Shown here piece by piece: positions 15,812-23,520 of a stretch of 31,722 nt of DNA. The stretch is taken from IMG/VR virus record IMGVR_UViG_3300028837_000761, positions 1 through 31,722 of that record; one strand, 5' to 3'. The DNA comes from a virus. Each line of letters starts with the position of its first letter. Position 1 is the first letter of the stretch. The translations under genes were made by a program, and so were the position numbers. Under the pieces are notes generated by a model that searched no databases, was not told where the DNA came from, and saw nothing but the letters and a program-made list of their open reading frames with translations.

Positions 15812-15856
15812 CTATCGCCCGCGACCGCCCCGGCGTCGCCTGCGTCCTCGCGCCAT
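15812..15856 (-). CDS. Possible 14-residue Arg-rich micro-peptide
   Basis: ATG 15856 opens a 14-codon frame, MARGRRRRRGGRGR, ending in TAG. It starts 6 nt after the upstream stop, and a GGGGGG run lies 10 nt before the ATG. It fills part of an otherwise gene-free 134-nt gap. A frame this short and Arg-rich can arise by chance in GC-rich DNA, so support is weak; a similar basic micro-frame lies at 24550-24600. Confidence 0.2.
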   Translation of the reverse strand: MARGRRRRRGGRGR

Positions 15857-15862
15857 GGTTCT

Positions 15863-16363
15863 CTACCCCCCTGCTACCGCCTCTTCCTCTTCGGCGGCGG
15901 CGGCATCGCTGATGAACTGGTCGGCGTCCTTCTTCGAGAGCCCGTCCGCGATCACGTCGCCCGAGGCATCCTCCACACGGTAACGCCCCCCCCCGCGATG
16001 CACTGCCTGGAGAGAGGCCCCCTTCTGAACGTGGACCTCGTCCTGGGCGTCGCCCGCCGGGGTGGGCTCGGCTTTGCGTGTGGCCTCTTCGCCTTCCACT
16101 TGCTTCTCGATCTCGGCCTCTTCCGCGGCGATCTGCTCCGCGATCTTCCTCTCGGCATCGGCCATCAACTCGCGGCGTCGCCTCTCCTTGCGGCCCGCCA
16201 CCACATCGAAGCCGGCCTGGACGGGCCAATCCTCGTTCTCGACCACCTCGCCGCTGATCGTGTAGTAGACGCCGGGCTGCTCGTTGTACTCGACCACCTG
16301 GACGCCCGAGGTCGGCACCCGACGCACGCATCGTCCCGTATCGAAGACCCGCACGTTCGGCAT
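15863..16363 (-). CDS. Probable head-associated protein with coiled coil
   Basis: 166 residues, ATG 16363 one nt after the upstream stop. N-terminal 55 residues form a beta-like region (VQVVEYNEQPGVYYTISGEV). Residues 58-98 are a charged helix (RKERRRRELMADAERKIAEQ and onward) likely to be a coiled coil. The C-terminus (about 125-152) reads YRVEDASGDVIADGLSKKDA, a short two-strand-plus-helix unit, followed by an acidic tail. It sits in the head-gene block; exact role unknown. Confidence 0.5.
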   Translation of the reverse strand: MPNVRVFDTGRCVRRVPTSGVQVVEYNEQPGVYYTISGEVVENEDWPVQAGFDVVAGRKERRRRELMADAERKIAEQIAAEEAEIEKQVEGEEATRKAEPTPAGDAQDEVHVQKGASLQAVHRGGGRYRVEDASGDVIADGLSKKDADQFISDAAAAEEEEAVAGG

Positions 16364-16364
16364 G

Positions 16365-16664
16365 TCAGCGCGCTCCCTGTCCGACCGCGAACCACTCGAC
16401 CACGGACCACGGAGTCGTGGCGTCGATCAGCGTCACGTCATTGACAGCGGTCGGCTTGAGGCACACGACCGTAAGCGTCGCCCCGGACCAGGTGCAGTAG
16501 GTGATGATGTGGGTCTGTGTCGGGAGGCCGCCGAACCCCACCACGGCGGCACGGATCGACTCCAGGCCGGTCGCGATGGCGGTCGAGGCCGCCGTAGGAG
16601 TGAACGACCCGTGCGCCAGCCTCTCGCCCGACAGTTGCGCGGCGAGCGCGCCTGAGAGAGCCAT
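16365..16664 (-). CDS. Small head protein, decoration candidate
   Basis: 99 residues, ATG with SD AAGGAGG. Ala/Thr/Val/Gly-rich, beta-type composition with no long helices (THIITYCTWSGATLTVVCLK). Small beta proteins next to the major capsid gene are frequently decoration, cement or head-completion proteins. No family was recognised. It is followed 1 nt later by the 166-residue protein. Confidence 0.5.
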   Translation of the reverse strand: MALSGALAAQLSGERLAHGSFTPTAASTAIATGLESIRAAVVGFGGLPTQTHIITYCTWSGATLTVVCLKPTAVNDVTLIDATTPWSVVEWFAVGQGAR

Positions 16665-16679
16665 GGTAGACCTCCTTGG

Positions 16680-17108
16680 CTAGACGGTATACGCCACCGG
16701 GGCCTGGAGCGTCGGGGCCTGCCCCGTGTCGGCCCAGGACAGCGGCGTGTACTCGACCCAGACGATGCCGTCGCCTGCGGTGGCGGCCTGCTTCACCTCG
16801 ATGATGAGTGCGAATCCGGGGTAGACGCGAGTCGCCTCGGCGTTCCCGATCGGCCTGTGATGGACCGTTCCGACGGCATCGGTTCCCGCCCCGGTGAGCG
16901 TTGCGATCTCGACGCGGGCACCGGCCCCCAGCGGGTCGTAGTCGAGCGACAGGATGAGCGCCGTGGTGTTGTCCAGCGATACCGTGACCATGTAGCCGAA
17001 GCGCACCGGCAGGATCGGGATGCCGGGGTAGAACGTGTGTCGATCGGCGGCCCCATCCAACGCCACTGCCGCGGCCGGCCCCGAGAAGAGGTTCTGTCCG
17101 AATCGCAT
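16680..17108 (-). CDS. Small beta-rich structural protein downstream of the capsid gene
   Basis: 142 residues. ATG 17108 is chosen because AGGAGG lies upstream. The protein is beta-rich (YPGIPILPVRFGYMVTVSLD, then ALILSLDYDPLGAGARVEIA) with few charges. The first gene after the major capsid gene often encodes a capsid decoration or head-fibre protein, which is the best guess here. No domain recognised with certainty. Confidence 0.5.
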   Translation of the reverse strand: MRFGQNLFSGPAAAVALDGAADRHTFYPGIPILPVRFGYMVTVSLDNTTALILSLDYDPLGAGARVEIATLTGAGTDAVGTVHHRPIGNAEATRVYPGFALIIEVKQAATAGDGIVWVEYTPLSWADTGQAPTLQAPVAYTV

Positions 17109-17125
17109 GATTTTCTCTGCCTCCT

Positions 17126-17156
17126 GCGACCGTGCCCAACGGCGGTTTCCGGTCGC
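17126..17156 (-). other. Hairpin between capsid and following gene
   Basis: A perfect 7-bp inverted repeat (GCGACCG / CGGTCGC) with a 17-nt loop, lying after the capsid stop and just before the AGGAGG of the next gene. It has no U-tract. It could stabilise the capsid message or reduce translation of the next gene. Confidence 0.35.
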
Positions 17157-17166
17157 GAAATCGTGC

Positions 17167-18117
17167 CTACGCGCTGTCCCAGAAGCAAACCCGCGCATTC
17201 GCCGCGGAGTCGCCCCAGGTGTTGCCCGCCTCAAGCGTGCCGACCCAGCCGAACTCGCGGAAACGACCGAGATCCTCGGTGAGCCCCACCCGTAGCTCGG
17301 GGTTCCGAACCACCGCGAGGAAGCCCGCGTCCGCCCCGAAGAACACGGCCTGGCCGGTCACGTCCCCGGTCCCGATCGTGTTATCGAGCGCGTCGTAGTG
17401 GTTCGTTTCGATCAACATGAAGTTCTCGACATCCTTGAGCCGGCCCGTGATGAACGGCTCGGAGGTCGAGGGGGCCTGCCAGTCCTTGTACTCGGGATCG
17501 GACTTGATCCCGCGCGCCGACCGCGTCGAGAGGATGCCGATGTACTTGCCGTTCCTGAACGGCGGGGCCTTCTGGTTGCCGGCCAGCTCGTCGTGGATGG
17601 CGCGCAGATGCCCGATGTCCAGGTTGACGACCGCCGTCTGGGTCGTCGCGTCTCCGGGGTTCGTCTCGTCGGCGATGGTGCAGCCGTTGTAACCGGCTGC
17701 CGTCCCGGTGGCCCGGAGCACGCTGAGCTTGAAGGCGTCGGCCGCCATCTTGTCCATCGTGAGCCGGAGCTGGTCGCGCAGCTTCTGCTGCCGCCGATCC
17801 TGGAGGTTGAAGTGGGTGAGGTCCGCCTCGAACTGCGTTCCCTCGATCTTGAAGCCCCACTCCTGCACGGCCTTCTGGATCGTGTCCACGACCGGGGTTC
17901 CGCTCGGGAGCCGATCTGTCTCGGAGACGGGGCCAGCCAGCGGCAGGTTGTGCATCCTGGTGATCGTCACCGATGCGCCACGTCCCTTGCCGTAGCCCTT
18001 CTCCGGTGTCAGGAACCGCATGAACTGCGAGTCTGCGACCGCGGCCTCGCGGATCTTGCTCGACAGCGCGTGATTCTGGTAGGTGCCCGTCGGCGCGTTC
18101 CACATCCATGAACCCAT
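17167..18117 (-). CDS. Major capsid protein (HK97-fold)
   Basis: 316 residues, ATG with SD AAGGAGA. Features match phage major capsid proteins of the HK97 fold, most like the N4 gp56 or P22-type branch: an N-terminal arm, MRFLTPEKGYGKGRGASVTI (about 33-52), a spine-helix region (QKAVQEWGFKIEGTQFEADL, then KLRDQLRLTMDKMAADAFKL, about 81-131) and a P-domain-like centre (HLRAIHDELAGNQKAPPFRN, then YIGILSTRSARGI). The closing TGQAVFFGADAGFLAVVRNP, then DLGRFREFGWVGTLEAGN is also typical. It directly follows the scaffold gene. Confidence 0.82.
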   Translation of the reverse strand: MGSWMWNAPTGTYQNHALSSKIREAAVADSQFMRFLTPEKGYGKGRGASVTITRMHNLPLAGPVSETDRLPSGTPVVDTIQKAVQEWGFKIEGTQFEADLTHFNLQDRRQQKLRDQLRLTMDKMAADAFKLSVLRATGTAAGYNGCTIADETNPGDATTQTAVVNLDIGHLRAIHDELAGNQKAPPFRNGKYIGILSTRSARGIKSDPEYKDWQAPSTSEPFITGRLKDVENFMLIETNHYDALDNTIGTGDVTGQAVFFGADAGFLAVVRNPELRVGLTEDLGRFREFGWVGTLEAGNTWGDSAANARVCFWDSA

Positions 18118-18135
18118 GACAGTCTCCTTTTGGAG

Positions 18136-18894
18136 TTACATGATCCCCAGATTTGCCTGATCCTGGGAAATCTGGTCGATCAAGTCAGTCACCTTCTCCT
18201 CTGCCGGTGCAGGCGAGCGACGACGACGGGGTCCGCTGCCGCCCCCCAGGCCAGCAGCGCGACCGCCGCGCCGTCTCGGCGGGGGATCTCCCTCTGGCTG
18301 CGCGTCGACCGGAATCCCCAGCACCACGAGCTGCTCGATCACCTTCTCGAAGATCCTCGCATCCGGGTCGGTGGGGCGCAGGCCGGCGCGGCGGCTTGCC
18401 AGCTCCACTACGTCCCGCTTGTCCGCCATGGAGGGGTACTTCGCGACGAACCTGGAGAAGAGATCGTTCGCCCGCGTGTTGGTCTGCATCTCGCGCTGCA
18501 TCCCGGAGATGGCGCGATTGAACTTGGCCTCGGCGTGCGCGTCGCGCTTGTTGAGCCAGGCCGCGAACTGCTCGGGCTCGCGAGCCGCATCCGGCATCGC
18601 TCCGGGGTCCTCGGGCTCGGCGTCGGCGGGAGCTGTGCGGCCCAGCATCTCGCGCATGAGTGCGTTACTCTGATCGACCTGTTCCCGGGCAGTTTTCGCC
18701 GCGTCCTCGGCCGTCTCGATGCGGGCCAGGTCGGACTCGTACTGCTCCTGGGTCGGAGCCTCCCATTCGCCTTCATCGCCTTCGGGCTGCGCCCCGGCAG
18801 GGGAGGGATCGTCGGTGGGCTCGGGGTCTTCCATGAAGGGAAGGGGGGGCGTCGGGTCGAAGTCCTCGGTGCCCGGCTTGGGTGTGTTCCCCAT
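18136..18894 (-). CDS. Scaffolding protein
   Basis: 252 residues. The first 60 residues are acidic and Pro-rich, followed by long charged helices (about 50-180: DLARIETAEDAAKTAREQVD, then MQREMQTNTRANDLFSRF), an Arg/Gly-rich linker (about 205-230) and a short C-terminal helix (VTDLIDQISQDQANLGIM). This is the usual build of a podoviral scaffold, which co-assembles with capsid protein and leaves. The gene immediately precedes the capsid gene. No SD precedes the ATG, whereas a promoter-like element ends 7 nt upstream (see the promoter entry), so the message may be leaderless. Confidence 0.75.
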   Translation of the reverse strand: MGNTPKPGTEDFDPTPPLPFMEDPEPTDDPSPAGAQPEGDEGEWEAPTQEQYESDLARIETAEDAAKTAREQVDQSNALMREMLGRTAPADAEPEDPGAMPDAAREPEQFAAWLNKRDAHAEAKFNRAISGMQREMQTNTRANDLFSRFVAKYPSMADKRDVVELASRRAGLRPTDPDARIFEKVIEQLVVLGIPVDAQPEGDPPPRRRGGRAAGLGGGSGPRRRRSPAPAEEKVTDLIDQISQDQANLGIM

Positions 18895-18901
18895 GGGGAC
18901 G

Positions 18902-18931
18902 GATCTACCACAGCATCTGGTAGACAGTCAA
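18902..18931 (-). promoter_or_regulatory. Sigma70-like promoter for scaffold and capsid genes
   Basis: Minus-strand TTGACT (plus 18926-18931) and TAGATC (plus 18902-18907) are separated by 18 bp. The -35 matches 5 of 6 consensus bases and the -10 is weaker. Seven bases separate the -10 from the scaffold ATG, so transcription would start at or next to the start codon. The element lies in a 95-nt gap between genes. Operator-like palindromes overlap and flank it. Confidence 0.5.
18905..18923. promoter_or_regulatory. Operator-like palindrome 1 (TACCA-N7-TGGTA)
   Basis: CTACCA and TGGTAG are perfect 6-bp inverted arms separated by 7 bp. The palindrome fills the spacer of the candidate scaffold promoter and overlaps its -10, the position expected of a repressor site. 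A second copy with the same arms and spacer lies at 18940-18958. Confidence 0.6.
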
Positions 18932-18939
18932 CCCCGCGG

Positions 18940-18958
18940 GTACTACATATAGTGGTAC
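18940..18958. promoter_or_regulatory. Operator-like palindrome 2 (TACTA-N7-TGGTA)
   Basis: GTACTA and TGGTAC form inverted arms (one mismatch) with a 7-bp spacer. The site begins 35 bp from the equivalent position of palindrome 1 and lies just upstream of the -35. No other TACYA-N7-TGGTA site was found by eye in the window. Confidence 0.55.
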
Positions 18959-18989
18959 GCCGTATCGTCTGACTCAGAAGCGCGAGGGA

Positions 18990-19370
18990 TCAGGCGTGCG
19001 GAAAGGGGCTCCGGCGCGGCCTCTCGGCGGGCTCTCCGGGCGCTTCGAGCTTCCCTACAAGCTCCTCGCCGGCGGCCTCTCCGAGCTGGATTCTCCTGCG
19101 TAGATGCTGCTCTAGGCGATGCACCGCATGTAGCTCCAGCCAGGACTGAACTGCCATGTCTCCCGAGAGGGGCTCGCCGCTCTTTAGGCGAGCGAAGACG
19201 CGCTTCTCGATCTCGGCGCGTCGCTTCGTCAGCTCCTCGCCCAGTGTCTTCGCGACCAGCTCCGCATCGTGTCCCTGCGCGATCGTCTCCGAGAGGTCGG
19301 GCTGGCTCTTGGCCGGCCCAGGCCCTCTTCGGGTTGTCAGTCCCGGAATCCGCTCTGCTCCGCTCATCAT
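18990..19370 (-). CDS. Small helical protein between portal and scaffold
   Basis: 126 residues, start in an ATGA overlap with the portal stop, SD GGGGAGAG. Mostly helical and charged (TIAQGHDAELVAKTLGEELT, then KRRAEIEKRVFARLKSGEPL, about 28-68), with a further helix (LHAVHRLEQHLRRRIQLGEA, about 78-98) and a basic Pro-rich tail. It ends before the scaffold promoter region and so closes the packaging gene group. A head-assembly role is inferred from position; no family recognised. Confidence 0.5.
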   Translation of the reverse strand: MMSGAERIPGLTTRRGPGPAKSQPDLSETIAQGHDAELVAKTLGEELTKRRAEIEKRVFARLKSGEPLSGDMAVQSWLELHAVHRLEQHLRRRIQLGEAAGEELVGKLEAPGEPAERPRRSPFPHA

Positions 19371-21292
19371 ACTCTCCCCGGCGTGCCTGGGCCGGCCGGA
19401 GCTTGCGGGGGCCTGCCTCCCGCAATGCCTGGGATCTGGCTCCCCCCGGCACCCGCCACCATGGCCTGCTGCGCCTCGACCTTCTTCTCAACCTCGGTCT
19501 TCTCGATTTTGCTGATCTCAATGCCGGCGTCGATCATAATCTCCTCCAGCACCCGATCGATACTGAACCGCTTAAGGAACGCCGCGGACATCATCTCGTT
19601 CTGTGCCAGGAGCCCCAGGATACTGATGAGATTCCGTAGTCGTTCATTCCGCTTGATCGCACCTGTGATCCCATGAGCCTGGAAGCGAAAGCGCCTCTTG
19701 CGGAACCCCTCGCGCTGGGACACGAGCATGTTCGTCAACTCCTCGCCCAACTCCCCGGCAAGGGCTATGTCCCGCTGCGGATCGAAGTGCTGAAGCCCCG
19801 TCATCCACACCAGCTCCAGCGTCGGGGACAGCAGCAGGTCCTCCGTATCCTTCGCAATCGAGCGCACCAGCTCGCTCTGGTGACTATCGACGCGATCCAC
19901 CTCGGTCGCCGTGATGTCCCCCTTCGGCGGGATCTGTCCCATGCTGATCTCGTTCTGGGAGGCGGCGTCACGGACCATGCCCTGAATCGCGGTCCACACC
20001 TGGACCGAGCCGCTGCCCAGGCGGCCGGCGTCGATGCTCTTGACGAAGTCTTGCCCCGGGGGCCAGTCCTCGTCGGCCAGGAAGGTCTTGCCAGGCCACC
20101 AGTCTTGCGCCTCGGAGGGATCGTCGAGCGCGTCCGGGTACAGCATGAACATTCGCAGGGCGTCCACAAAGGCCGCATCGAGGATGAGGTTCGTCATCTC
20201 GACGAACGTCGATACGAGCTGCCGGAACCCCTCGACGAAGCTCTTGCCGTACACACTGAAGGGGACGCTGATCGTGGGCGCGAACACGATCCAATCGTGC
20301 CCGTGCCAGAACGGATTCGGCTCGGGGCCGCGGATGATGACCCGCTCGTTTGCCACCATCACGAGCTGGTTTCGGCCGACCAGCTCCCCCTCGTTGTCGA
20401 TGATGTCGCAGAGGAACTCATCGATCACGATCGGCTTGCGCCCAGTGCTCTCATCCACCGTCTCAGTGCCAGAAAGTCGCGCGCTGGCGTCGCGCCCCTC
20501 GTCGTCTGATCCGGCCTGAAGGTCGAGAATCGCGTCTACGTCGTAGACCTCATTCCCGGCGTCATCCTCGGCTTGGGCCAACTCCAGGAGGTCGTGGTGG
20601 TCCATCTCGTAGGTACGAACACGGAAGAGGCCGCGCCCCGTCGGGTCGTAGTGCAGCTCCCGCGGATCGATCGCGGCGACCTTGACGCGCCGAGTCCTGG
20701 GGTCCCAGGTCACGCCACTTGCCATCGCCATGAGCGCGCCGCTTTTCACGACCTGTCCGAAGGTGTGCTCGAAGTTGATCGGCTGCCCGCTCGCGTTCGT
20801 GCCCGACTCGGCCAGGAGGAGGTCTACGAACTTCTTGACGAACTCCATCAGTGTGCCCATCCGGTCCAGCGGATCGTCGATGCTGTACCAGTCGGAGCGG
20901 CTCATCAGCGCGCCGCGGACCGAAGCCGCAAAGCGATCGACGTTATTCTGGATCTCCGGGAGTGTCTCTTGGGCCTGCCAGTCGGCCTTCTCCTTCGTCT
21001 CGTAACGGGACCAGTAGGCGTCTACGTTCGCGTCCCAGGTCGAATCCCGATCCGAGAGCCCGCTCTTTTTCGCGAGCATCCCCACGTTTTTGTAGTCCAT
21101 CAGAACCTGGAGAAGCTCGTCGTCGTCGATCTCGATCCGTAGCCCCTCGTCTGTCTCGGGGATGTCGAGGGGGTCGATCTCCTGGAGTATTTCTTCCAGC
21201 TCGGGCGGCAGCGCCTCGGGCTTCGGGGGCGGGGTCAGGAGCGGCGGCGGGCCGGGCGTTCCCAGCCCGAAAGCGGTCGGGTCAGTTGCCAT
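19367..21292 (-). CDS. Portal protein
   Basis: 641 residues. ATG 21292 is chosen for its SD (GAGGAGGGA); an in-frame codon upstream has none and adds a basic tail. A Pro-rich acidic N-terminus (about 1-50) leads into the helical portal core (ETLPEIQNNVDRFAASVRGA; HDLLELAQAEDDAGNEVYDV), a wing and stem region (VPFSVYGKSFVEGFRQLVST, then FVEMTNLILDAAF) and C-terminal helices ending in a Gly/Pro-rich tail. Portals form the dodecameric DNA entry channel at one capsid vertex. The gene lies directly after the large terminase and before scaffold and capsid, the canonical place, and the length suits podoviral portals. Confidence 0.8.
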   Translation of the reverse strand: MATDPTAFGLGTPGPPPLLTPPPKPEALPPELEEILQEIDPLDIPETDEGLRIEIDDDELLQVLMDYKNVGMLAKKSGLSDRDSTWDANVDAYWSRYETKEKADWQAQETLPEIQNNVDRFAASVRGALMSRSDWYSIDDPLDRMGTLMEFVKKFVDLLLAESGTNASGQPINFEHTFGQVVKSGALMAMASGVTWDPRTRRVKVAAIDPRELHYDPTGRGLFRVRTYEMDHHDLLELAQAEDDAGNEVYDVDAILDLQAGSDDEGRDASARLSGTETVDESTGRKPIVIDEFLCDIIDNEGELVGRNQLVMVANERVIIRGPEPNPFWHGHDWIVFAPTISVPFSVYGKSFVEGFRQLVSTFVEMTNLILDAAFVDALRMFMLYPDALDDPSEAQDWWPGKTFLADEDWPPGQDFVKSIDAGRLGSGSVQVWTAIQGMVRDAASQNEISMGQIPPKGDITATEVDRVDSHQSELVRSIAKDTEDLLLSPTLELVWMTGLQHFDPQRDIALAGELGEELTNMLVSQREGFRKRRFRFQAHGITGAIKRNERLRNLISILGLLAQNEMMSAAFLKRFSIDRVLEEIMIDAGIEISKIEKTEVEKKVEAQQAMVAGAGGSQIPGIAGGRPPQAPAGPGTPGRV

Positions 21293-21470
21293 CGTCTTCC
21301 CTCCTCGTGGGATCGAGATGCTCGCGCAGGGTCTTGATCTCATCCCTCATCGCCAGGAACGTATCGGTCGCGAGCTTCTGGTCATTCAGCAGCGCCGGCA
21401 GCAGCGTCCGCCCCTGCACGAAGTTCTCGACCAGCTCCCGCCGCCTCCTCACCCATTGGGACTCACTCAT
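21282..21470 (-). CDS. Small helical protein between terminase and portal
   Basis: 62 residues. ATG 21470 forms an ATGA overlap with the terminase stop and has CCAGGAGG upstream. The product is one or two charged helices (VRRRRELVENFVQGRTLLPA, then TDTFLAMRDEIKTLREHLDP) and overlaps the portal start by 11 nt. Tight coupling on both sides makes it a real gene. It may assist packaging or portal assembly; no family recognised. Confidence 0.6.
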   Translation of the reverse strand: MSESQWVRRRRELVENFVQGRTLLPALLNDQKLATDTFLAMRDEIKTLREHLDPTRREDDGN

Positions 21471-22909
21471 ATCTCCCTGGCCTCCTGGGGTAGATGCTTC
21501 CCCGGCCTCTCGAACCCCAGCACGGGTCCTCTGAAATAGCGAGGGCGGGTCCCCTTCCTCTCTTGCGGGATCGGCTTCTTCTGGCGCTGTGCGCCCAGCG
21601 GGAAGAAGCGGGAGGCCCCGTAGCGCATGGAGTCCCCTGCGTGTGAATAAGTATTCTTGACGGGCGTCGTCCCGGTGACGCCCCCCGCACGGGTCGGGTA
21701 GTGCCAACCTCCGCGCAGCGCGTGCCAGACCGGCTTGCTGAAACGGCGATCGACCTGGATCACGCCCCTCCCGTTGCTTCTAATGCGCGACAACACCGCG
21801 TTGAGAGGATCGATCCCAGCCGAGGGAGCTTCCGCACCCGGATAGCAGGAACCGCCCAGCATCTCGCGAATCGCGCGTACAGGCGTATTCTCCTTCGAGG
21901 TCTGGTCACGGTAATCGCCTGCCGGATCGTGCGTATGGTCCCAGGTGTAGCCCGGGAAGCGCTCGGCGAGGCGGGGCGCGACCGCCTGCTCGATGTGCTC
22001 GATCGTGCCCACGTCCTCGCCCTGGAGCGCCTCTAGGATATTCCAGTGTCCGCTCGGCGGGAGCTGCGTAATCGTGCAACAGGGCGTGAGCCCGAAGTCC
22101 CAGAGGAGGTGTAGCGGCACCGAGCGGATGGGCTCCAGCGCGTCGGCGACGTGGACCGGGTCGCTCCAGGCTGGCGTCACGGGACGGCCCCGCCGCTGGA
22201 AGCCGTAGGTCCCCTCGACGAAGCGGTCGATGAGATCCTGGCGGTCGGCGTAGGCGTCGCGGAGGTTCTCATAGTAGTGGGGCGGCAGGTTCGCCAGATT
22301 CTCCGGGTCGCGCGTCTGATGAGTAACGTATTCCTCTGTCCCTGGATCAACAAACGTCCGATAAGTCCAGTGAACCTCGTCGGGGTTGTTGGCGGCGAGC
22401 TTCGCGGCGTACCAGTTCATTCCTTTCTGACGCAGCCGGCTCATCGCGGTGGTGAAGATCAGCTTTGCAATACCGCCACTCTCAGCGGCCGGCGCGGGTT
22501 CGTCCATCGCAAAGCCCGCGAGCGGAAGGGATTGGAGCTTGCTCGCATCCTTCTCCTCGTCGAGGCCACGGAAGAGTACTTCCCCGCGAATCTCGGCGTT
22601 GTTGGCGTTCATGCGCCACTTGAATGTGCGCGTGCTCGCGACGTAGTCGCCACAGATCCCAGGCGGGAACCACTCGAAGAACTCGACCTGGGTCGTCTGC
22701 TGGAGATTCTCCCAGGTATCCCGGACGAACAGCCAGCGCGCCCCGGGGTTGTGTAGCGTATGGTGAAAGCAAGCCCAGCAGAGTGCGGCGCTCTTGCCCT
22801 CTCCCATGCGTGCCGAGAAGAAATCCGCCCGAGCCCGGGAGTGGATAAACTCCCGCTGGACCGGATTCGGCTTGAAATCGATGCGGATGATGTCCTGATC
22901 TTCGCTCAC
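21467..22909 (-). CDS. terL: Terminase large subunit
   Basis: 480 residues, GTG start in a GTGA overlap with the small subunit. The ATPase domain has a Walker A-like SARMGEGKS (32-40) and Walker B LAGFAMDE (130-137, with Glu137 catalytic). The nuclease domain shows LLWDFGL with Asp271, HDPAGD with Asp328 and Asp332, and a C-terminal HAGDSMRYG, matching the RNase-H-like metal-binding acidic residues. The enzyme cuts and pumps DNA into the prohead through the portal. Length is normal. Order small subunit, large subunit, portal is standard. Confidence 0.88.
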   Translation of the reverse strand: MSEDQDIIRIDFKPNPVQREFIHSRARADFFSARMGEGKSAALCWACFHHTLHNPGARWLFVRDTWENLQQTTQVEFFEWFPPGICGDYVASTRTFKWRMNANNAEIRGEVLFRGLDEEKDASKLQSLPLAGFAMDEPAPAAESGGIAKLIFTTAMSRLRQKGMNWYAAKLAANNPDEVHWTYRTFVDPGTEEYVTHQTRDPENLANLPPHYYENLRDAYADRQDLIDRFVEGTYGFQRRGRPVTPAWSDPVHVADALEPIRSVPLHLLWDFGLTPCCTITQLPPSGHWNILEALQGEDVGTIEHIEQAVAPRLAERFPGYTWDHTHDPAGDYRDQTSKENTPVRAIREMLGGSCYPGAEAPSAGIDPLNAVLSRIRSNGRGVIQVDRRFSKPVWHALRGGWHYPTRAGGVTGTTPVKNTYSHAGDSMRYGASRFFPLGAQRQKKPIPQERKGTRPRYFRGPVLGFERPGKHLPQEAREI

Positions 22910-23520
22910 GACGCCGCCGGAATCTCTATGTGAAAGCCGTCGACTTCCTTTTCGTCGCGGACCGGCCCTCCCTGGTCGTAGTTGATGACCACGAGCGCCG
23001 CGTTCGACCCCTTGAACCCAGCGCTCCCGCGCGGGTCAACCCGGTGCTGGCGTGTCAGATGCTTCACCATACCGAGGCGCACGGAGCTATCCGGGAAGAA
23101 GTCCCAGTCTTTCTCCTCTGGGTTCCACTTCGCCTCCATGGCGTGCAGGAGGAGCTTCGATACCCGCGCGATCGTCTGAAGATCGAGTCCCTCGGCCTCC
23201 AGCAGGAGCTGCCAGGCGGACGCAACCATCTCGCCCGTCTTGCTCGGGATCTTGCGGCTGATGAGGGACCGAACGTAGGTGTCCGAGAACCCGCTCTTGC
23301 GCGCCGCGGCCGAGACACTTTCTGAGGTGAGGAGATTCTTTAGGAGCTTCCGATACTTGACCGGGAGCGCGGGGAGCGGGTCCCTCGGCCGCCTCTTCGC
23401 AAGGCGGCACGCCCGACACATGAGCGCGCCGCCATTCTGGGGTCGCTCGCCTCCGGTGCGAGCGAAGTCCTCCAGCGGCTTGTCGAGCTGGCACACCGGG
23501 CAGTAGTCCAGAATCTCCAC
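22906..23520 (-). CDS. terS: Terminase small subunit with N-terminal zinc ribbon
   Basis: 204 residues, GTG start overlapping the previous TAG, SD CGAGGA. Four cysteines in two pairs (C7-x2-C10 and C35-x2-C38) form a putative zinc ribbon. A helix-turn-helix-like region follows (about 65-92: SESVSAAARKSGFSDTYVRS), as in small terminases that recognise phage DNA, then a helical oligomerisation region (about 95-135). The C-terminus (about 155-204) is a mixed segment that could contact the large subunit. The call rests on position plus the HTH; the zinc ribbon is an unusual addition. Confidence 0.7.
   Translation of the reverse strand: MEILDYCPVCQLDKPLEDFARTGGERPQNGGALMCRACRLAKRRPRDPLPALPVKYRKLLKNLLTSESVSAAARKSGFSDTYVRSLISRKIPSKTGEMVASAWQLLLEAEGLDLQTIARVSKLLLHAMEAKWNPEEKDWDFFPDSSVRLGMVKHLTRQHRVDPRGSAGFKGSNAALVVINYDQGGPVRDEKEVDGFHIEIPAAS

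Noticed and set aside
15738-16331. 197-codon minus-strand frame rich in Arg and Gly
   Set aside because: It overlaps the 166-residue gene (15863-16363) in another frame and has a skewed, low-complexity composition with no SD.
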